Notes: a model not told the origin generated them from the sequence alone. DNA of 64,000 nucleotides from Elephas maximus indicus (GCF_024166365.1 NC_064842.1:13673001-13737000), one strand, 5' to 3'; positions 22,201-37,200 are shown, counted from the stretch's first letter. Translations and numbers: made by a program.

Positions 22201-25200
22201 CCCCCTTGACCGGCACGCGAGAAACTTTGAAACAAGTGGCAAAGGTTAAGAAGTGAGGTCCTACCGTAGTTATAGAGCAGATCTAAAGCTAACTTTGAAC
22301 CTACAGCTCTGGCTCCGGAGCACAATGTTCTCACCCACTGAAAGATAAGTTTGAAAGGCTTTTGAAAAGATATTTTAGAGAGAGCCTCCCACAGTGCTTT
22401 CCTTTGTGATTCACATGGAGCTCCTATTATTCATTACATGGAATCGTATTCGTGGTTCAGGATATGAATGTGACCAAAAGTAAATTCAGAATTCTTGCTA
22501 ATATATCACCTGGAAAGAAATTTATAGTTTCTTTCACATCTTTCCTTGACTTAATGTTAGAAAATTTCAGCTGTAGAAAGGGTTGATTGGTAGGAAATAT
22601 GAAGGAAGATGAGGAGCCATTACTTTTTTTTTTTTTAAGCAGGCTAGCCATCTTCTTCCTCTTTTTTTTTTTTTTTTTTTCTTCTTACTTTAACAAAGAG
22701 AAATTTATATTCTCACAGTCTAGTAGGCTAGAAGTCCAATTCAGGGCATCAGCTCCGGGGAAGGCTTTCTTTCTCTGTGGGCTCTGGAGAATGGTCCTTG
22801 CCACCAATCTTCCCCTGGACTAGGAGCTTCTCTGCGCAAGAACCCTGGGTCCAAAGGGTGCACTGTGCTCCTGGTGTTGCTTTCTTGGTGGTATGAGGTC
22901 CCCCCATCTTTCGCTTTTTACCAACAGTTGTCAAAGTTTTCATCTCAGGGCCCCTTTACGCTCCAAAAAATTATTGAGGACCCTAAGAGCTAACCTTGGA
23001 AAATACAAGAATACATATACATATAGTGGAATCACTAGCTGTCAGAGCAATAATGTCAGCACGTGTTGTGTTGCCTCTGGAAAACTTGCTATATACTTAA
23101 GAGAGGATGAAAGTGAACAAGGCAAATAACATCTTAGAGTTATAAAAATAGTCTGGCCTCACAGATAGCCCTCCACCCCAAAAGGTCTTGGAAACTCCAG
23201 GGATCCTCAGACCACAGTTGGAGACCCATTGCTCTATATTGCTGTATTACAGGCCGTACACACTCTGTATTGCTGATTTTTATTTTGAGTTTTTTCCCCC
23301 ACCATCATTTCTTCAGGCCCCTGATTTTATTAACAGGTACTTAAGTAGAGGAAGGAAATTTTATCCTGTGAACAGTCCATTCTCCTGTTAATTCTGGTCT
23401 CACAAAGTGGAAGATGAGTTTTATTAATACCATCTGCACACCACTTTCCTTGAGCACACTTAAATGCACCAGGATAACAAACGTAAAGGTAATAAATGTG
23501 AGAGTGTCGAGGTTAATCGGGAGGGTTGAATCAGAGAAAGCTTTCTGAAGACAGTGAGTTTTTATACATTTAGCAAAAGCAGAAGAACATGCTGAGCAGA
23601 AAAAAATAGCATATAAACCGATGACATAATTGGAAAAGGGTGACTTAGTGGGATTGCGATGAGTTTGAATTTGGTTGTGGGAAATTTTAGAGGTCCTAGA
23701 TTAGTGGTGGGTCTCCTCCCTCACCCCAGCTTTTTTAATTTCAAAACCATTTACCATTTGCCATCGAGTTGATTCTCACTCATGGTGACCCCACGTGTGT
23801 CACAGTAGAACTGTGTTCTAAATGCTTGTCAGTGGCCAATTTTTCGGCAGTAGATTGCTAGGCCTTTCTCCCAGGGTCCCTCTGAGTGAACTCAAACCTA
23901 CAGTCTTTTAATCAGCAGCCAAGTATGTTAACTGTTTGCACCACCTCGATAGTCCTTTTACTTCAAAGACCAGACAATTTTAAGAAACCATTTTTGAGAA
24001 CCTCCAGAATTGACAACTTTTGGTAGAGAGGGCAGGGGGCAAGTTGTTGTGGTTCTGTGCTGTCCAGTTAATTCTGATTCATTGACCCTATAGGACAGAG
24101 TAGAACTGTCCAGTAGGGTTTCCTAGGTTGTAATCTTTACAGGAGCACATTGCCAGGTCTTTTCTCCCATGGCATGGCTGGTGACTTCTAACTACCAACC
24201 TTTTGGTCACCAGCTGAGCGCTTAACCGTTACACCACCAGGGCTCCTTAGGGGAGCAAGTAAGGGCATTAAACAAAACAAACCTCCATTTCCTATCATAA
24301 TTATTTCACAAGAGACCAAGTATAAATCCTTGTATGCCCTAGTAAAACTGAGTGGTGTAAATTCTTACAATATTGAAGAATGTACAACATAAACTGGCCT
24401 GTGCATATAAAATCCACAGAGAGGAGCAAAAGATAACCTTTGATAGAGATTACTCCCAACCACCTACTTCCCGAATCCTGCACTTAAGATTGGTTGAAAG
24501 AAACATCAGTCTATTTAATTTTCCAAACTTCTCAGGCCTCTCCAAGTACATTCTTTTTTCTCTACAGCCTCTCCTTTGTTTCCCTCTTCTAGAAAATACC
24601 TGTACCTTCAAGACACACCTCACGTGTTAGTACCTTAAGTAAAGCCTTTTTTGTTATTTTTCTCTCAACTTTATTCAGTATTTATAAGTTTCCATTGTAT
24701 CATTATTGAACGTATGCATTATATTGGAATTATTGTTGGAAGGGCCTCTTTTTCCACTATTTTAGTTTCTTCCATGGTGGGGACATATCCCATCGACATG
24801 AATCCCAAAGGCCTTACACAGTCTGTGATATAGAATATTGCTGTTGTGGGGTGCCATCGAGTCACTTCTGACTCATTGCAACCCCATGTGACAGAGCAGA
24901 ACTGCTCCATAGAGTTTTCTAGGCTGAGATCTTTGTGGAAGTAGATCTCCAGGTCTTTCTCCCATGGAACCTCCAGGTGGGTTCGAACTGCCAACTTCTA
25001 GTTAGCAGCAGAACGCTTAAGTTCTCAGTATTTGGTGAATAAATGAAATAGTTCATAAAATATTTCATTACTCTAAGTAAACAATAAAAAGCATATGTCA
25101 TTGTGAAATAAGTGTTTTCTATATAAAGTCGATAGTGCTGCAAATGTACCTGCTTAATATTTACTTCTAACACAGATTAGAAAATAAAGAAAATGGTTAA

Positions 25201-28200
25201 GTTTTTAGTTTCACCCTAGAAAATCTTAGCAAAAATTTACAAGACTATATTAAGAAGCCCAGTGGCTAAAGAAAAGTAAACTCTTAGTAGAATGAAGACT
25301 GATGAGGTGGTCTGAAGTTGAAAACCAAAATCAAACTTGTTGCTGTCGAGTGGATTCTGACTCATAACGACCCATGTGTTCCGGAGTAGAACTGCTCAGT
25401 AGGATTTTCTTGGCTGTAATCTTTATGGAAGCAGATTGCCAGGGCTTTCTTCTGCAGTACTGCTCAGTGGGTCTGAAACACCAACCTTTAGGTTAAGAGT
25501 GGAGCGCAAACCATCTGCGCCACCTCTGGACCTTAAACCAGTTGCCGTTGAGTTGATTCTGACTCATGGAGACCCCCTGTGTTTCAGAGTAGAACTGTGC
25601 TGTATGCGGGTCTTGATGTCTATGACTTTTGGAAGGAGATCGCCAGGCCTTTCTTCCGAGGCACCTCTGGGTGGATTTGAATCACCAGCCTTTCAGTTAA
25701 TAGCTGAACGCTTGACCATTTGCACCACCCAGGGACTTTTTTTGGTCTGAAGTTAGTATATAATTAATAAGAATAGCCACATCCAATGGCGCCTCAAGCC
25801 TGCTTCATCACGATCAGTGCTCGGTTCCTATACTGACAAGAACGGTGATGGTACAGATGACAACTGAGACTCATCAGGAAGGCTTTTCTTTTTGGCTTTT
25901 AGGGTGCTTTTGAGGAGCCCAGGGAGCAGACTTGTCTTCTTCATTTTTTTGCTCAGGCTGATAATAAAATTAATTTGCATTTCCTTTCCAAGTAAATCTC
26001 TCGGGAAGGGTACCCAGAGAAAGCTGGCTAGAATTTAAAATTGTTTGTAATTCTACCTGCAGATAATTGAGAATCAACTGTATAGCCATACAAATATGAA
26101 CTTAAGAAATCAACACCAGGGCAAGAGAATTTTTTTGTAAAAATTAGAATATTCTTAGGAAAGAGGTGGCGGATTGTAGCTATAGTTTTATATGTGAGGG
26201 AAATTAACACGAGTTCAGTGAAAAAGCAGAAAGGGCAAGAGAAGAGCCAGAATGGTTGAGGCCCGTTCCTTGTTCATTTTTTAGATGATTTTCTCACCAG
26301 TTGTTAACTTTTTGCCACACTTCTTTATCTGTCTGTTTCCTGCACACATAATATTTATTTTACTGATCATCTGAAAATCCTATGCAGATATAATGACATC
26401 TCACCCCTAAATACTTCCCTTACGTCATCAGAATATCATCAGATGACCATAATATCACTTCTGAGGGATTTAATACTGATACAATCCATATTTAGATTCT
26501 CAGTTGTCTCCAAAACATCTGTTTTTAACTTTTTGCGGGGGGAAGTCCTAGATCTAATACAAGGTCATAAACTGCATTTGGTCTCTTTTAATCTAGAACA
26601 TTCCCACTACCTTTTTCATCCTTTTATGCCATCAACTTTTTGAAGATTCCAGACTTGTCTGGTTGTTTCCTCATGATTCGCTTCAGGTTTTTGAATGCTT
26701 TGGGAGAATTACAGGAAGATCTTGGTTCAGCTCCATCTCTTATAAATTTTAGCAGTGTAGTGAGAATCCCTGTAGCTGTCCTTAAAATCCCATATCGCCT
26801 CAAGAATCCTACTTTCTAGACTGGTGCCAGCAGTATCTGTAGCAGCAGAGACTAATCAGTTGAGAATAATTAGGACAATTATTTTAATCTGTGTAGCTGC
26901 ATGCACCAAGTGAAAAAAAAAAGGTGTAAGTTAGAAGACCTGGATTCTTAATTTCGCTCTTGCCATTGAATAGCTGAATGACCTTGGGTGAAATCCCGTA
27001 ACTTCTTTAGCTCTGAGGTTTCTTACTGTAAGACGGAAGGATAGATTCTGGTGTGTTTACATTCCGTTCAGTTCAGGGGTTTGATAAGCAGCTTAGTCTT
27101 TGATAATAACTTCCGATTATATGGAGAACATGAAATGTTCATTCATTTAAGAACTGTAGCGTACCAAATGAATACATTAAAAAAATTGGGTACTGCTACA
27201 ATATTTCCTTGATTCTAAGATACAAATATTACCATATTTTAACATTTTTGAAGTCAGAGTGCATCTTGGTCAACATATGTGTGTATTATTGTGGCAGTGC
27301 TTCCTTTTCTTTAGAAGAGCTTTTTTTTTTTAAATTGATAGCGTATCTCGATGTCTCCACAGCATTTTAAACAGAGCCAAAGTCCAGTATACTATATCTT
27401 TCAAGGCATCTGAGAAAATAATGCTTCCAATTATGGTTGTAATACACCATCTATTCTAAGACCATTGGCTGTTGGCAATGTTAAAATATAAAAAAAATGC
27501 ATCTTAGAATCAATTAAAATTGGTATTAAAGATTAAACAGAAAAATTGTGGGTTTCACAGATTTATGAACTATGTGTCTTGCTTTGTTAAGAAGGGCCGT
27601 GGTGGTATAACAAATCTAAATAGATTTCTAAACAAATACAACTGAAGAAAAAAGTTTATTACTCATTACTTAAGCTAAAAATGATAAAAAAGAGAAAGCA
27701 TGGCATTTTAAATTCTGAGGTAATTGGCACAGTAACAAAACCCACGTCCATTCTCTCATACTTGAACAGCCTTTAGCCTGAGCTAAATGTCTTCCTTGTG
27801 GACTGACCTGTTCCATTAGTTCCCCTCGTTTTCATATCGTGTACATTTTTCCTAATCCCTCCAGGCACTGATAGCCTTTGACATCGTCATCATCTTCGTG
27901 GATTAGGCACCAAAACTTTATTTTACTGTCTTGGGTAAATTGCAAAATTGTTCAGATTTTTATCTTGCTTTAATAACTGAGGAAAGAAAATACCTTCCCT
28001 TGAAAAGTCTTGGGAAATTACTAAAATCGCCCTAGATATAGAGCTGCGCTTTAAATGAGATAATTTTGCCTTCCAGGTTAGCATGCATGTCAGCAATTCT
28101 CATTAAACTGCTTGCCTGGGGAAAAATTAGTACATTTCTGTCTTCCAGAGGTCACTTTGCTTCTTTCTGAATCCTTAACAAAAGATGCGTGTGTGTCCTT

Positions 28201-31200
28201 GTGTTTGTGGTCAGTCAGCCAGTGCTTATGGAACATTCTGGAAAGGAGGAGTGCTGCCTTCAATACCGTTCTGCTATTACAATATTGATTTCTGAAAATC
28301 TTCTTCAGTTTGGCTTTTGTGGTGCTATTTTTCTGTCTTTGTGACCTCCTACTTTCTTTTTTTTTTTTTTTTTTTTACCAACTTTGAACTCTTAAATGTG
28401 AGTTGATGCACTGTTTATAAGCCTTTATTTTCGTATCTTCATTTAGGGTTCATCTACAGTGACTTCAGCTATCTCCCTGTGAAGATTTCAGAACCATATC
28501 TTTAGTACTAATGTTTAGAGAAAATGACCAATCAGCTGTCCTAAAACCAAGTCTTTCCAAAAATTAAGTGGTCGTTTAAAAGTAATTTCTCTTTACCACC
28601 TGATTCCCCCTGCTCAAAACATGGAAGTTTTTGCCCCACTCATCTTTGCCCACACATTCAGTCTATCTACAGAAGTAGTTCGCTTACTGATGGTTTGTTT
28701 ATTCCAGACTTTGTACCTCTCATTTAGGAGTCCCTGCCCTCCCTCCTTTCGAAGCCTGATTCAAATCTTGTATCATGTGAATGAAGTCTTACCTGGTTTG
28801 ACCGTATCTGGTTATTTATTCAGGTCCCTGGTTTTTTTCTGGGTGGTACAGATTGTTTGCTCACCTACAAACCTAAAGGCTAGTGGTTCAAGCCCACCTA
28901 TCAGCACCTTGGAAGAAAGGCCTGACAATCCACTTCCATACAGCCAAGAAAACCCTATGGAGCAGTTCTACTCCGTAACATATGGAGTCACCGTGAGTCG
29001 GAAACGACTCACAGCGATGGCTTTGAGGTGTTTTTTGGTGGTGGTTGTTTATTCATAGTCTCATCTCCAGTCAGTACTTGTATCTAGTCATTACTCGATA
29101 TTCATTTGAGTTTCTAGATTATTAAAAGATATCTAAATCCTAGCAGTCAGCTAGATTCAGCACAGTAAAATGCTAGTATAATAATTTTAGACAGTACCGT
29201 GGACGTTATTGACAGTAATATTCAACCATAATTTTTTTCTGCCAAAAAATTTCCATTGTCTCAGAAATTGTCAGTGAGGTTGTGGAGTCTACAAAGACAG
29301 AAAGCGTCTTTCTGTAAGATTCTGTAAGAGGGATGGTGCCTCAGGGTTTTTTTTTTTTTTTTCCTTAATTAGCAATATATACCAATTAAAAAAAGCCAAA
29401 GCCAAACCCATTGTCATCGAGTCAATTCTAACTCATAGAGACCCCATAGGGCACAGTAAAACTGCCCCATAGGGTTCCCAAGGAGTGCCTGGCGGATTCG
29501 AACTGCAAGCCTGTTGATTAACAGCCAAGCTCTTAACCACTACGCCACCAGGGCTCCAGATAACTTAAAACATCAAATAATTTTAACAGCAACAAAAATA
29601 TAGTTTTTATAACCCCAAACTCTTATTCCCCAGAGGCACCCACTTTCAAATCTTTTCGCTGTTTTTTCTTCTGTTTTTATTATCTGTTGAGTTTCCACTA
29701 TGAAAGATGAGAATTTAGTCTTCCTTCAGTCTGCTCCACCCTCATCACACACACGCGCACACACACAGACACTTTTCCTTCCTCCAATAATGCACTAGGA
29801 GTTTATTGTTTCCTCACATGGGCTTAAATACTGGTGTTTTCTGGCAATGTGGTTATTCAGCATTGGGCCACGACTCTCGAAATGTGGTCTGGGGATGCCA
29901 GGGGGGTTCCTCAGACCCCTCAGGGGGTTCATGTGATCTACAATATTTTCATTACAATACTAAGATGTTTTGGCCTTTTAGCTCTCATTTTTCACAAGAG
30001 GAGTTTTCTAGAGGCTATGTGACACATGATGACATCATACTGAGAGCTAATGGAATGTATGTGTATTCTTGTTTTCTAGAATTTTCTAATAATGACAACA
30101 CATTGAATGCAGAAGCAGGTATTAGAATTCAGCTGTCTTCTATTAAAGCTACACATCAAAGAGGCTTGCAAAAATGTAAAATAATGCCACTTGCTAATTG
30201 TTTTGGAAAAGAGGTATTTTTCATTTTAAAAAGCTATTTATGTTAGGATATATTGGGTTTGTTATTATATTTTTTGCAGTAGACACTGAACAGATGTGGA
30301 TGACTGATTTAGTTAAAAAATAGTACCCACCACATTTTAAAATATCACTTCATAGAAGATACTCTAAGTATCAATACTTAAGATTTATTATATTTTTATT
30401 TATTTTGCCTTAATATCTTCAATTTGATATGCTTTGGTTTAAGAAGTATCTGGTATTTAGTATTGTAATATTAAAACCTTCATTAGTTTTAATCCACTTT
30501 GCCAGAATTTTTGTCACTGTGTTCTCAGGAGAAGGCAAACTTATATCAGGAGTTTCATCAGTATTTCATTTCCGCAGATATTTGTCAAGCATTTGTGCTT
30601 GGGTGCTAAGAGAGAAAGAAACGTAAGATAGTCCTTGCCTCATTGACTTGGCCTTCATATAGATTAATCTCGGTGTTTTGCACTTTCAGCATCCGCACCT
30701 CCACACAGTGAAAATTTGTGTTCAGCTTCATGACTGAGTCACTGCAAAATTCTCAGGGATCAAGAAAAACAGATTTTGTGCACTAGATTTAACTAAGACC
30801 AGAAAGAAACTGGAATATAGTATACTGAGCAAAGTTTTCAAATAAATGTTATTTAAACAGAGAGTGCATTTAGCATAATTTTTATGTAGCACTTTTAAAT
30901 TAAGTGATTTAGCGTGTATTGTTTTATTTAATCCTGGTGATATCCCTATGAGTTAGATCTTATCTGCATTTTACAGATGGCTGGCTAGGGCTTCCAGTTA
31001 GTAGCTGTCTTGCTCCAGAATGCGTATAGGATAGACTCAGATTTAGGTGTTCTGACTTCTTATCCTGTGTCTTTACAACAACCCTGCCTAAGGATTCAGA
31101 GGAGTTGAGGACCTGCTATACATTCCGATCTTCTGGAGGGTGACAGCACCTAGTTTAGGGCCTTGGCTACCATAAACCCACCATGGCTAACCCAAATCAC

Positions 31201-34200
31201 TAGAAGAAAGAAAAAAATAAGGATTGTCATTCTGATGTATTGGTGATACAGAGTTTCGCTTCCAGTTTGAATATGCATTTTTGCCTAAAAAAGAATTTTT
31301 TTTTTAATCGTGCTTTAGGTGAAAGCTTACAGCTCGAGTTAATTTCTCATAAAAAAATTTTATATACATATTGTTGTGTGGCCCTAGTTGTAATCCCTAT
31401 AATGTGACAGCATGCTTCCCCTTTCTACTTCAGGTTTCCTGTGTCCATTCAACCAGCTCCTTACCCCTTTCTGCCTTCTCATCCCACCTCCAGACAGGAG
31501 CTGCCCAGCTAGTGTCGTGTATCTACTTCAAGTAAGAGGGACACTCTTCACGAGTATTATGTTCTGTAGTCCAGTCTATCTTTGTCTGAAGAGTTGGCCT
31601 CAGGAATGGTTTTAGTTCTGGGTTAGCAGCGTCCAGGGCCGTGTCTTCTGGGTTCCTCCAGTCTCAGCCAGCCTCAGGAATGGTTTTAGTTCTGGGTTAC
31701 CAGCGTCCAGGGCCGTGTCTTCTGGGTTCCTCCAGTCTCAGCCAGACCACTAAGTCTGGTCTTGTTACGTGACTCTGAGCTCTGCAGCAGACATTTCTCC
31801 TGCTCCATCAGGGGCTCTGGTGTGTTCCTCGTCAGGAAGGTCGGAGGTGGTAGCCGGGCACCATCTAGTTCTGGTCTCAGGCTGATGGAGCCTCTGGTTT
31901 ATGTGGCTCTTCTGTCTCTTGGGCTAATATTTTCCTTGTGTCTTTTGTGTTTTTCATTCTTCTTTGCTCCAGATGGGTTGAGACCAATTGATGCATCTTA
32001 GATGGTCACTTGCTAGCTTTTAAGACCCCAGACCCCACTCACCAAAGTGGGATGCAGAACATTTTCTTAATAAACTTTGTTATGCCAGTTGACCTAGATG
32101 TCCCCTGAAACCATGGTCATCAGACCCCTGCCCCTGTTCTCTGTCCCTCGAAGTGTTTGGTTGTATTCAGGAAACTTCTTAGCTTTTGGTTTTGCCCAGT
32201 TGTGCTGACTTCCCCTGTATTGTGTGTAGTCCTTACTTTCCCAAGATAATTCTTGTTGTCTATCTAGTTAGTGAATTCCCATCTCCCTCCCTCCCCTGCA
32301 TCCTCCTAACCATCCATAAATGTTTTCTTCTGTGTTTAAACCTTCTGTCAAGTTCTTACAACAGTGGTCTCATACAATATTTGTCCTTTTGTGACTGACT
32401 CAGCATAATGCCTTTCAGATTCATCCATATTGTGAGATGTTTCACATATTCATCATTGTTCTTTATCGTTGCACAGTATTCCATTGCGTGTATATACCAT
32501 AATTTGTTTATCTGTTGATGGGCACCTTGGTTGTTTCCATCTTTTTGCTATTGTGAACAGTGCTTTAGTGAACATGGGTGCACATATATTTATTTGTGTG
32601 ACGGCTCTTATTTCTCTAGGATATATTCCAAGGAGTAGGATTGCTGGATTGTATGGTCTGCTATTTCTAACTTTTTAAGGAATCACCAAATCAATTTCCA
32701 AAGTGGTTGTACCATTTTATATTCCCACCAGCTGTGTGTAAGTGTTCCAGTCTCTCCACAACCTCTGTAACATTTATTATTTTGTATTTTTTGGATTAAT
32801 GCTAGCCTAAAAGGGAATTTTTGTTTCAGACTCTTAAAAACCTTTAAATATGTTCTTTTGTTGTTCTTCAGGACTGCAGTCTCTGACCATAATAGCAGGG
32901 ATACATTCAGAACATTCAACAAATACTTAAAGTAAATGATGGTAACATGTGTAGGCAAAGAGTGATTTCTTAATGCAGTATTGTAAGGACTGCATTGCAT
33001 GAGGGAATCACCCACACATACTGATCTAGATTCAGACAGCAAACTGGGGAATAATGCCAGCACGGAGAACCTGCAGCCATTGAGTTAATTGTCTATTATT
33101 AATTTGGTTATCAATTTTCTTATTCTTTCTTCTCTCTCTCCGTAGGTTTGTAAGAGGATGGACTTGGTCTGCCAGAGAATGTTGAATCAGGGATTTCTGA
33201 AAGTGGAGAGGTACCATAACCTATGTCAGAAACAAGTCAAAGCACAACTCCCAAGGTATGTCGTGGCTAGCAGTGGCAGTGCTTTACAGTTAGGAGTTTT
33301 GCTTGTTTCTTGATTATTTTAAATCTTAGTAAAGATTTACGTGTATGAAGTGATAACAAACCCCTTGCCATTGAGTTGATTCCATCTCATAGCAACCCTG
33401 GAGGACAGAGTAGAACTGCTCCATAGGGTTTTGAAGGCTGTAGTTTTTATGGAAGCAGACTACCACATCTCTCTCCCACAGAGGGACTGGTGGGTTCAAA
33501 CCTCTAACTTGTAGTTCTCAGCCGAGCATTTAACCACTGTGCCACCAGGGCTCCCATGAGGTGAAAGCCACCTGAAAAAAAAAAAAAGCAATTTGAGCTT
33601 TGGTCTTCGTTCCTGAGAGCCAGGCCACACCTAAGGCTAATAATTGGGGGCTGACCAGACCAAGAAGGACCATGCACAGGCCCTGTCTTGACTAAGCCTC
33701 AGGAGGCATAATGTAATCTCTCATGGCCAGGTGGGGAAGCCAGCAAGAGCCTAGAGCCCTAAGGCACAGAAGAGCTCCTGGTAGGTGACAATTCACAGGA
33801 GAAGGTAATTCCTCCATGGGACATGGAAGCGCCATGCTGGGAACTGTCCCAGACCTTGCCCTACGTGTCTCTTCATTTGTATACCTTTTGGTTGTAATAA
33901 ATCTGTAAGTATATGGCGTATACTCCATGAATTCTGTGAGTCATTCCAGCAAATTATCGAACCCAAAGGGGCAGTGAGAGCTAGCAGGGGCTAATGTCTG
34001 CCTATTTGGCAGTTTGAAGGACTATGTCCTTTTAACTTTTGAGCTCTGTTCCAGCTCCAGGTGGCTAGAGTCAGAGAAAGGCTACATGGACAGCTGGTCT
34101 GAAAGAAGGTGTCCTTCTAACTGTGAGCTCAGACCCAGCTCCAGGTGGCTAGAGTCAGAGAGTGTGCCACTCAGGCAGCTGGCCACAGGGATGGAGAAGT

Positions 34201-37200
34201 GGGAATTCTGGGGATTGGATTCACGCCGATCCTTACCACGCGTGCGACAAAGATGTGATTTGCCCACTTTGCCCCTTGGTTAGTGCAACATGTTAAGTGA
34301 TTTTCAAGCTTTTATAACAAAGGGTACACAGATCACAGTAACTTCTACTCTGGTTTGTCCACTGTCAGCACTTCTATTCAGCATTGTACTAGAGGTGATA
34401 ACCAGGGAAGTTAGGCAAGAAAATAAAGAAAAAGGCATCCATATTGGGAAGGAGGAAGTAAAACTATTTACAAATGACGTCATCATGCATGTAGAAGGTC
34501 CTAAGGAATCCACTGATTAATTAGTAGAGTTAATCAACAAATTCGGCAAGGATACAGAATATATAGAAATTGTATTTCTATACACTAACAATGAACAATC
34601 TGAAAAGTAAAGAAGACAAGTTCATTTACAGTAGTATCAAAAAGAATAAAATACTTAGGAGCAAATATAACAAAAGAAGTACGAGACCTGTATACTGGAA
34701 ACTACAAAATGTCATTGAAAATAAATAAAGAAAAATGGAAAGACATCCCATGTTTGTGTGTGTGTCTCTCTGTGTGTGTACAGTGAAGCCTGTGAGAACC
34801 GGAACTTGACGGGACCGCCTTGTTTTTCCAGGTCTCAAGTTTTGCACCTTTGACAGGGTGCAGTCACCACTTCCTGTTGCTCCCTATTGAAAAAATATTT
34901 GAGTTTTCTTTCTCTGACAGGTTTCTGCTTTGCACAGGCTCCGGCTTTCACAGGTTTTACTATATGTATATGTGTGTGTATATGTATGTATATATAAATA
35001 TGTATATGGAGCCCTAGTGGCACAGCGGTTAAGAGCTTGACTGCTAACCAAAAGGTCAGCAGTTGGAGTCCACCAGCCACTCCTTGGAAACCCTATGAGG
35101 CAGTTCTACTCTCTCCTGTAGGGTCGCTATGCGTCGGAATTGACTCAACAGCAATGGGTATGTATATGCAGAGAGAAAGACATTTACTTTAAGAGATTTG
35201 CTCACTGAGTTCTGGGGGCTGGCAAGCCTAAAATGTGGAGTTCAGGCAAAAGGCTGGAGATTCCTGCTGGCTCGTGGAGTTGTGGGGGGCTGGCAAGTCC
35301 AAAATCTGTAAGTTAGGCAGCAGGCTGGAGACTTCTGCAGGCTTGTGTCCCAAATGCCATATGTCAGGCAATAGGAAAACAAATTGGACTTCATCAAAAT
35401 CCAGTTCTGTGTTTCAAAAGACACCATTAAGAAAGTGAAGAGACAGCCCACAGAATAGGAGAAAATGTTTGCAAATCACGTCTGATAAAAGACAGAAGTC
35501 TTAAACTCAACAATAAAAAGACAAATATCCAATTTAAAAATGAGCAAAGAATTTGAATAGGCATTTCTCCAAAGAAGATGTACAAATGACCGAAAAACAC
35601 ATGAAAGATGCCCAGCATCATTAGTTACTAGGGAAATGCTAATCAAAACCGCTGTGAGATACCACTTTACGCCCATTAGAATCTTGGCTAAAGTAAAAAA
35701 GACTAACAAAAGTTGAGGATGTGAAAAAATTAGCTCTTGTACATTGTTGGTGGGATTGTAAAATGGTGCGGCCACTTTGGAAGACAGTTTGGCAGTTCCT
35801 CAAAAAGTTAAAAGTAGAGTTACCATATGACTCAGCAGTTTCATTCCCAGGTAGATACCAAGAGAAATGTAAATACCCACACAAAATTTGTCTATGAATG
35901 TTCACAGCACATTATTCGTAACAGGCAAAAAGTAGAAATAACCGAGCTGTTCATCAGCTGGTGAATGAGTACAATGTAATGTGTCTATACAATGGAATAT
36001 TACTTGGCAATAAAGTAAGAATGAAATACTGATACATGCTACAGCATGAGTGAACCTTACAACTATGCACAAAAGGCCACATACTATACGATTCCATTTA
36101 TATAAAACTGTCCAGAACGGGCAAATCCGTAGAAACAGAAATTAGGTCACTGGTTGCCAGGGACTGCTAATAGGTTTCTTTTGAGGATGATGAAAATGTT
36201 CTGAAATTAGGTAGTGACGATGATTATATAACTTTGAGTAACTAAAAACACTGAAAAGTGTACTTTAAAAGGGGGAATTTTATGGTATGTGGATTATACC
36301 TCAATGAAGCTGTTTAAAAAATCTAAAGGTGCTGATTTTATGAGAAAAAAAGATAGTCTCTTGTCATACATACATCCATGTGTCTTTCATTTATCTATTT
36401 CCTCAAACTTTAATAGCCATTGGACTTGATATCGCCCCCCCGCCCCCCCCAAAACCTAGTTTTTTAAAATAAATTTTTTTCCAAATGTTTTATCAGTCCT
36501 TGGCAAGTATTTCTGGGTATAGTGATTCATTTATCATGAGACTGTGGCCCAACTGTAGGCTTTAAGTTCACACATAAAAGTTAAACTGTTTTATTAAGGC
36601 ATTTTTATTGCTTAACATTTTAGTCCACAGTACTACTTTAATAGTTGCCCTTTCTTATTATAGGAGAGAGTCAGAGAGGAGAAACCATTCACTCGCTCGT
36701 CACGCAGACATCCTTGCTGCTGTTGAAACCAGACTGTCACTGTTAAATATGACTTTCATGAAGTATGTGGATTCCAATCTCTGCTGCTTCATCCCAGGAA
36801 AGGTAAAGTAGAATTACCAACTCAGAACAGCTGGATTGCACTGTGTGAACTTTTCAAATTATTATAAAGTTATAAAGTGATTTTGAAATGCCCTCTTTTC
36901 ATTGTTCCTCCTCTTCTGATCTGTGAATGTGTGCTTTTCATTTCTCCTGTGTGGTTATCAGTGTAAATAGGTATCATATCTATGACCTTTATATTTATCC
37001 CTGCGATTAGGAAATAGACGGTAGAAGCCCTAACGTTCTTTAATAAGAAACTTAAGATATCATACTCAGGAAAATTTTTGAGTTTTTGCTTTGTTAAGAT
37101 ACCAGAGGTATAGCAGTGAACACGATAGGTACTGTCCCTTCCTACAAGATTTTTATAATTTTGGGGAGGGGAGATGGGAGAGGCAAACTGATTTTTGTTC

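Noticed and set aside
28621-29058. Open frame of 145 codons
   Set aside because: Its second half is AfroSINE sequence and the first half has no recognisable domain.
29806-30246. Open frame of 146 codons, possible domesticated transposase
   Set aside because: It lies in a hAT-type relic whose non-coding blocks I recognise; the frame does not correspond to a transposase domain.
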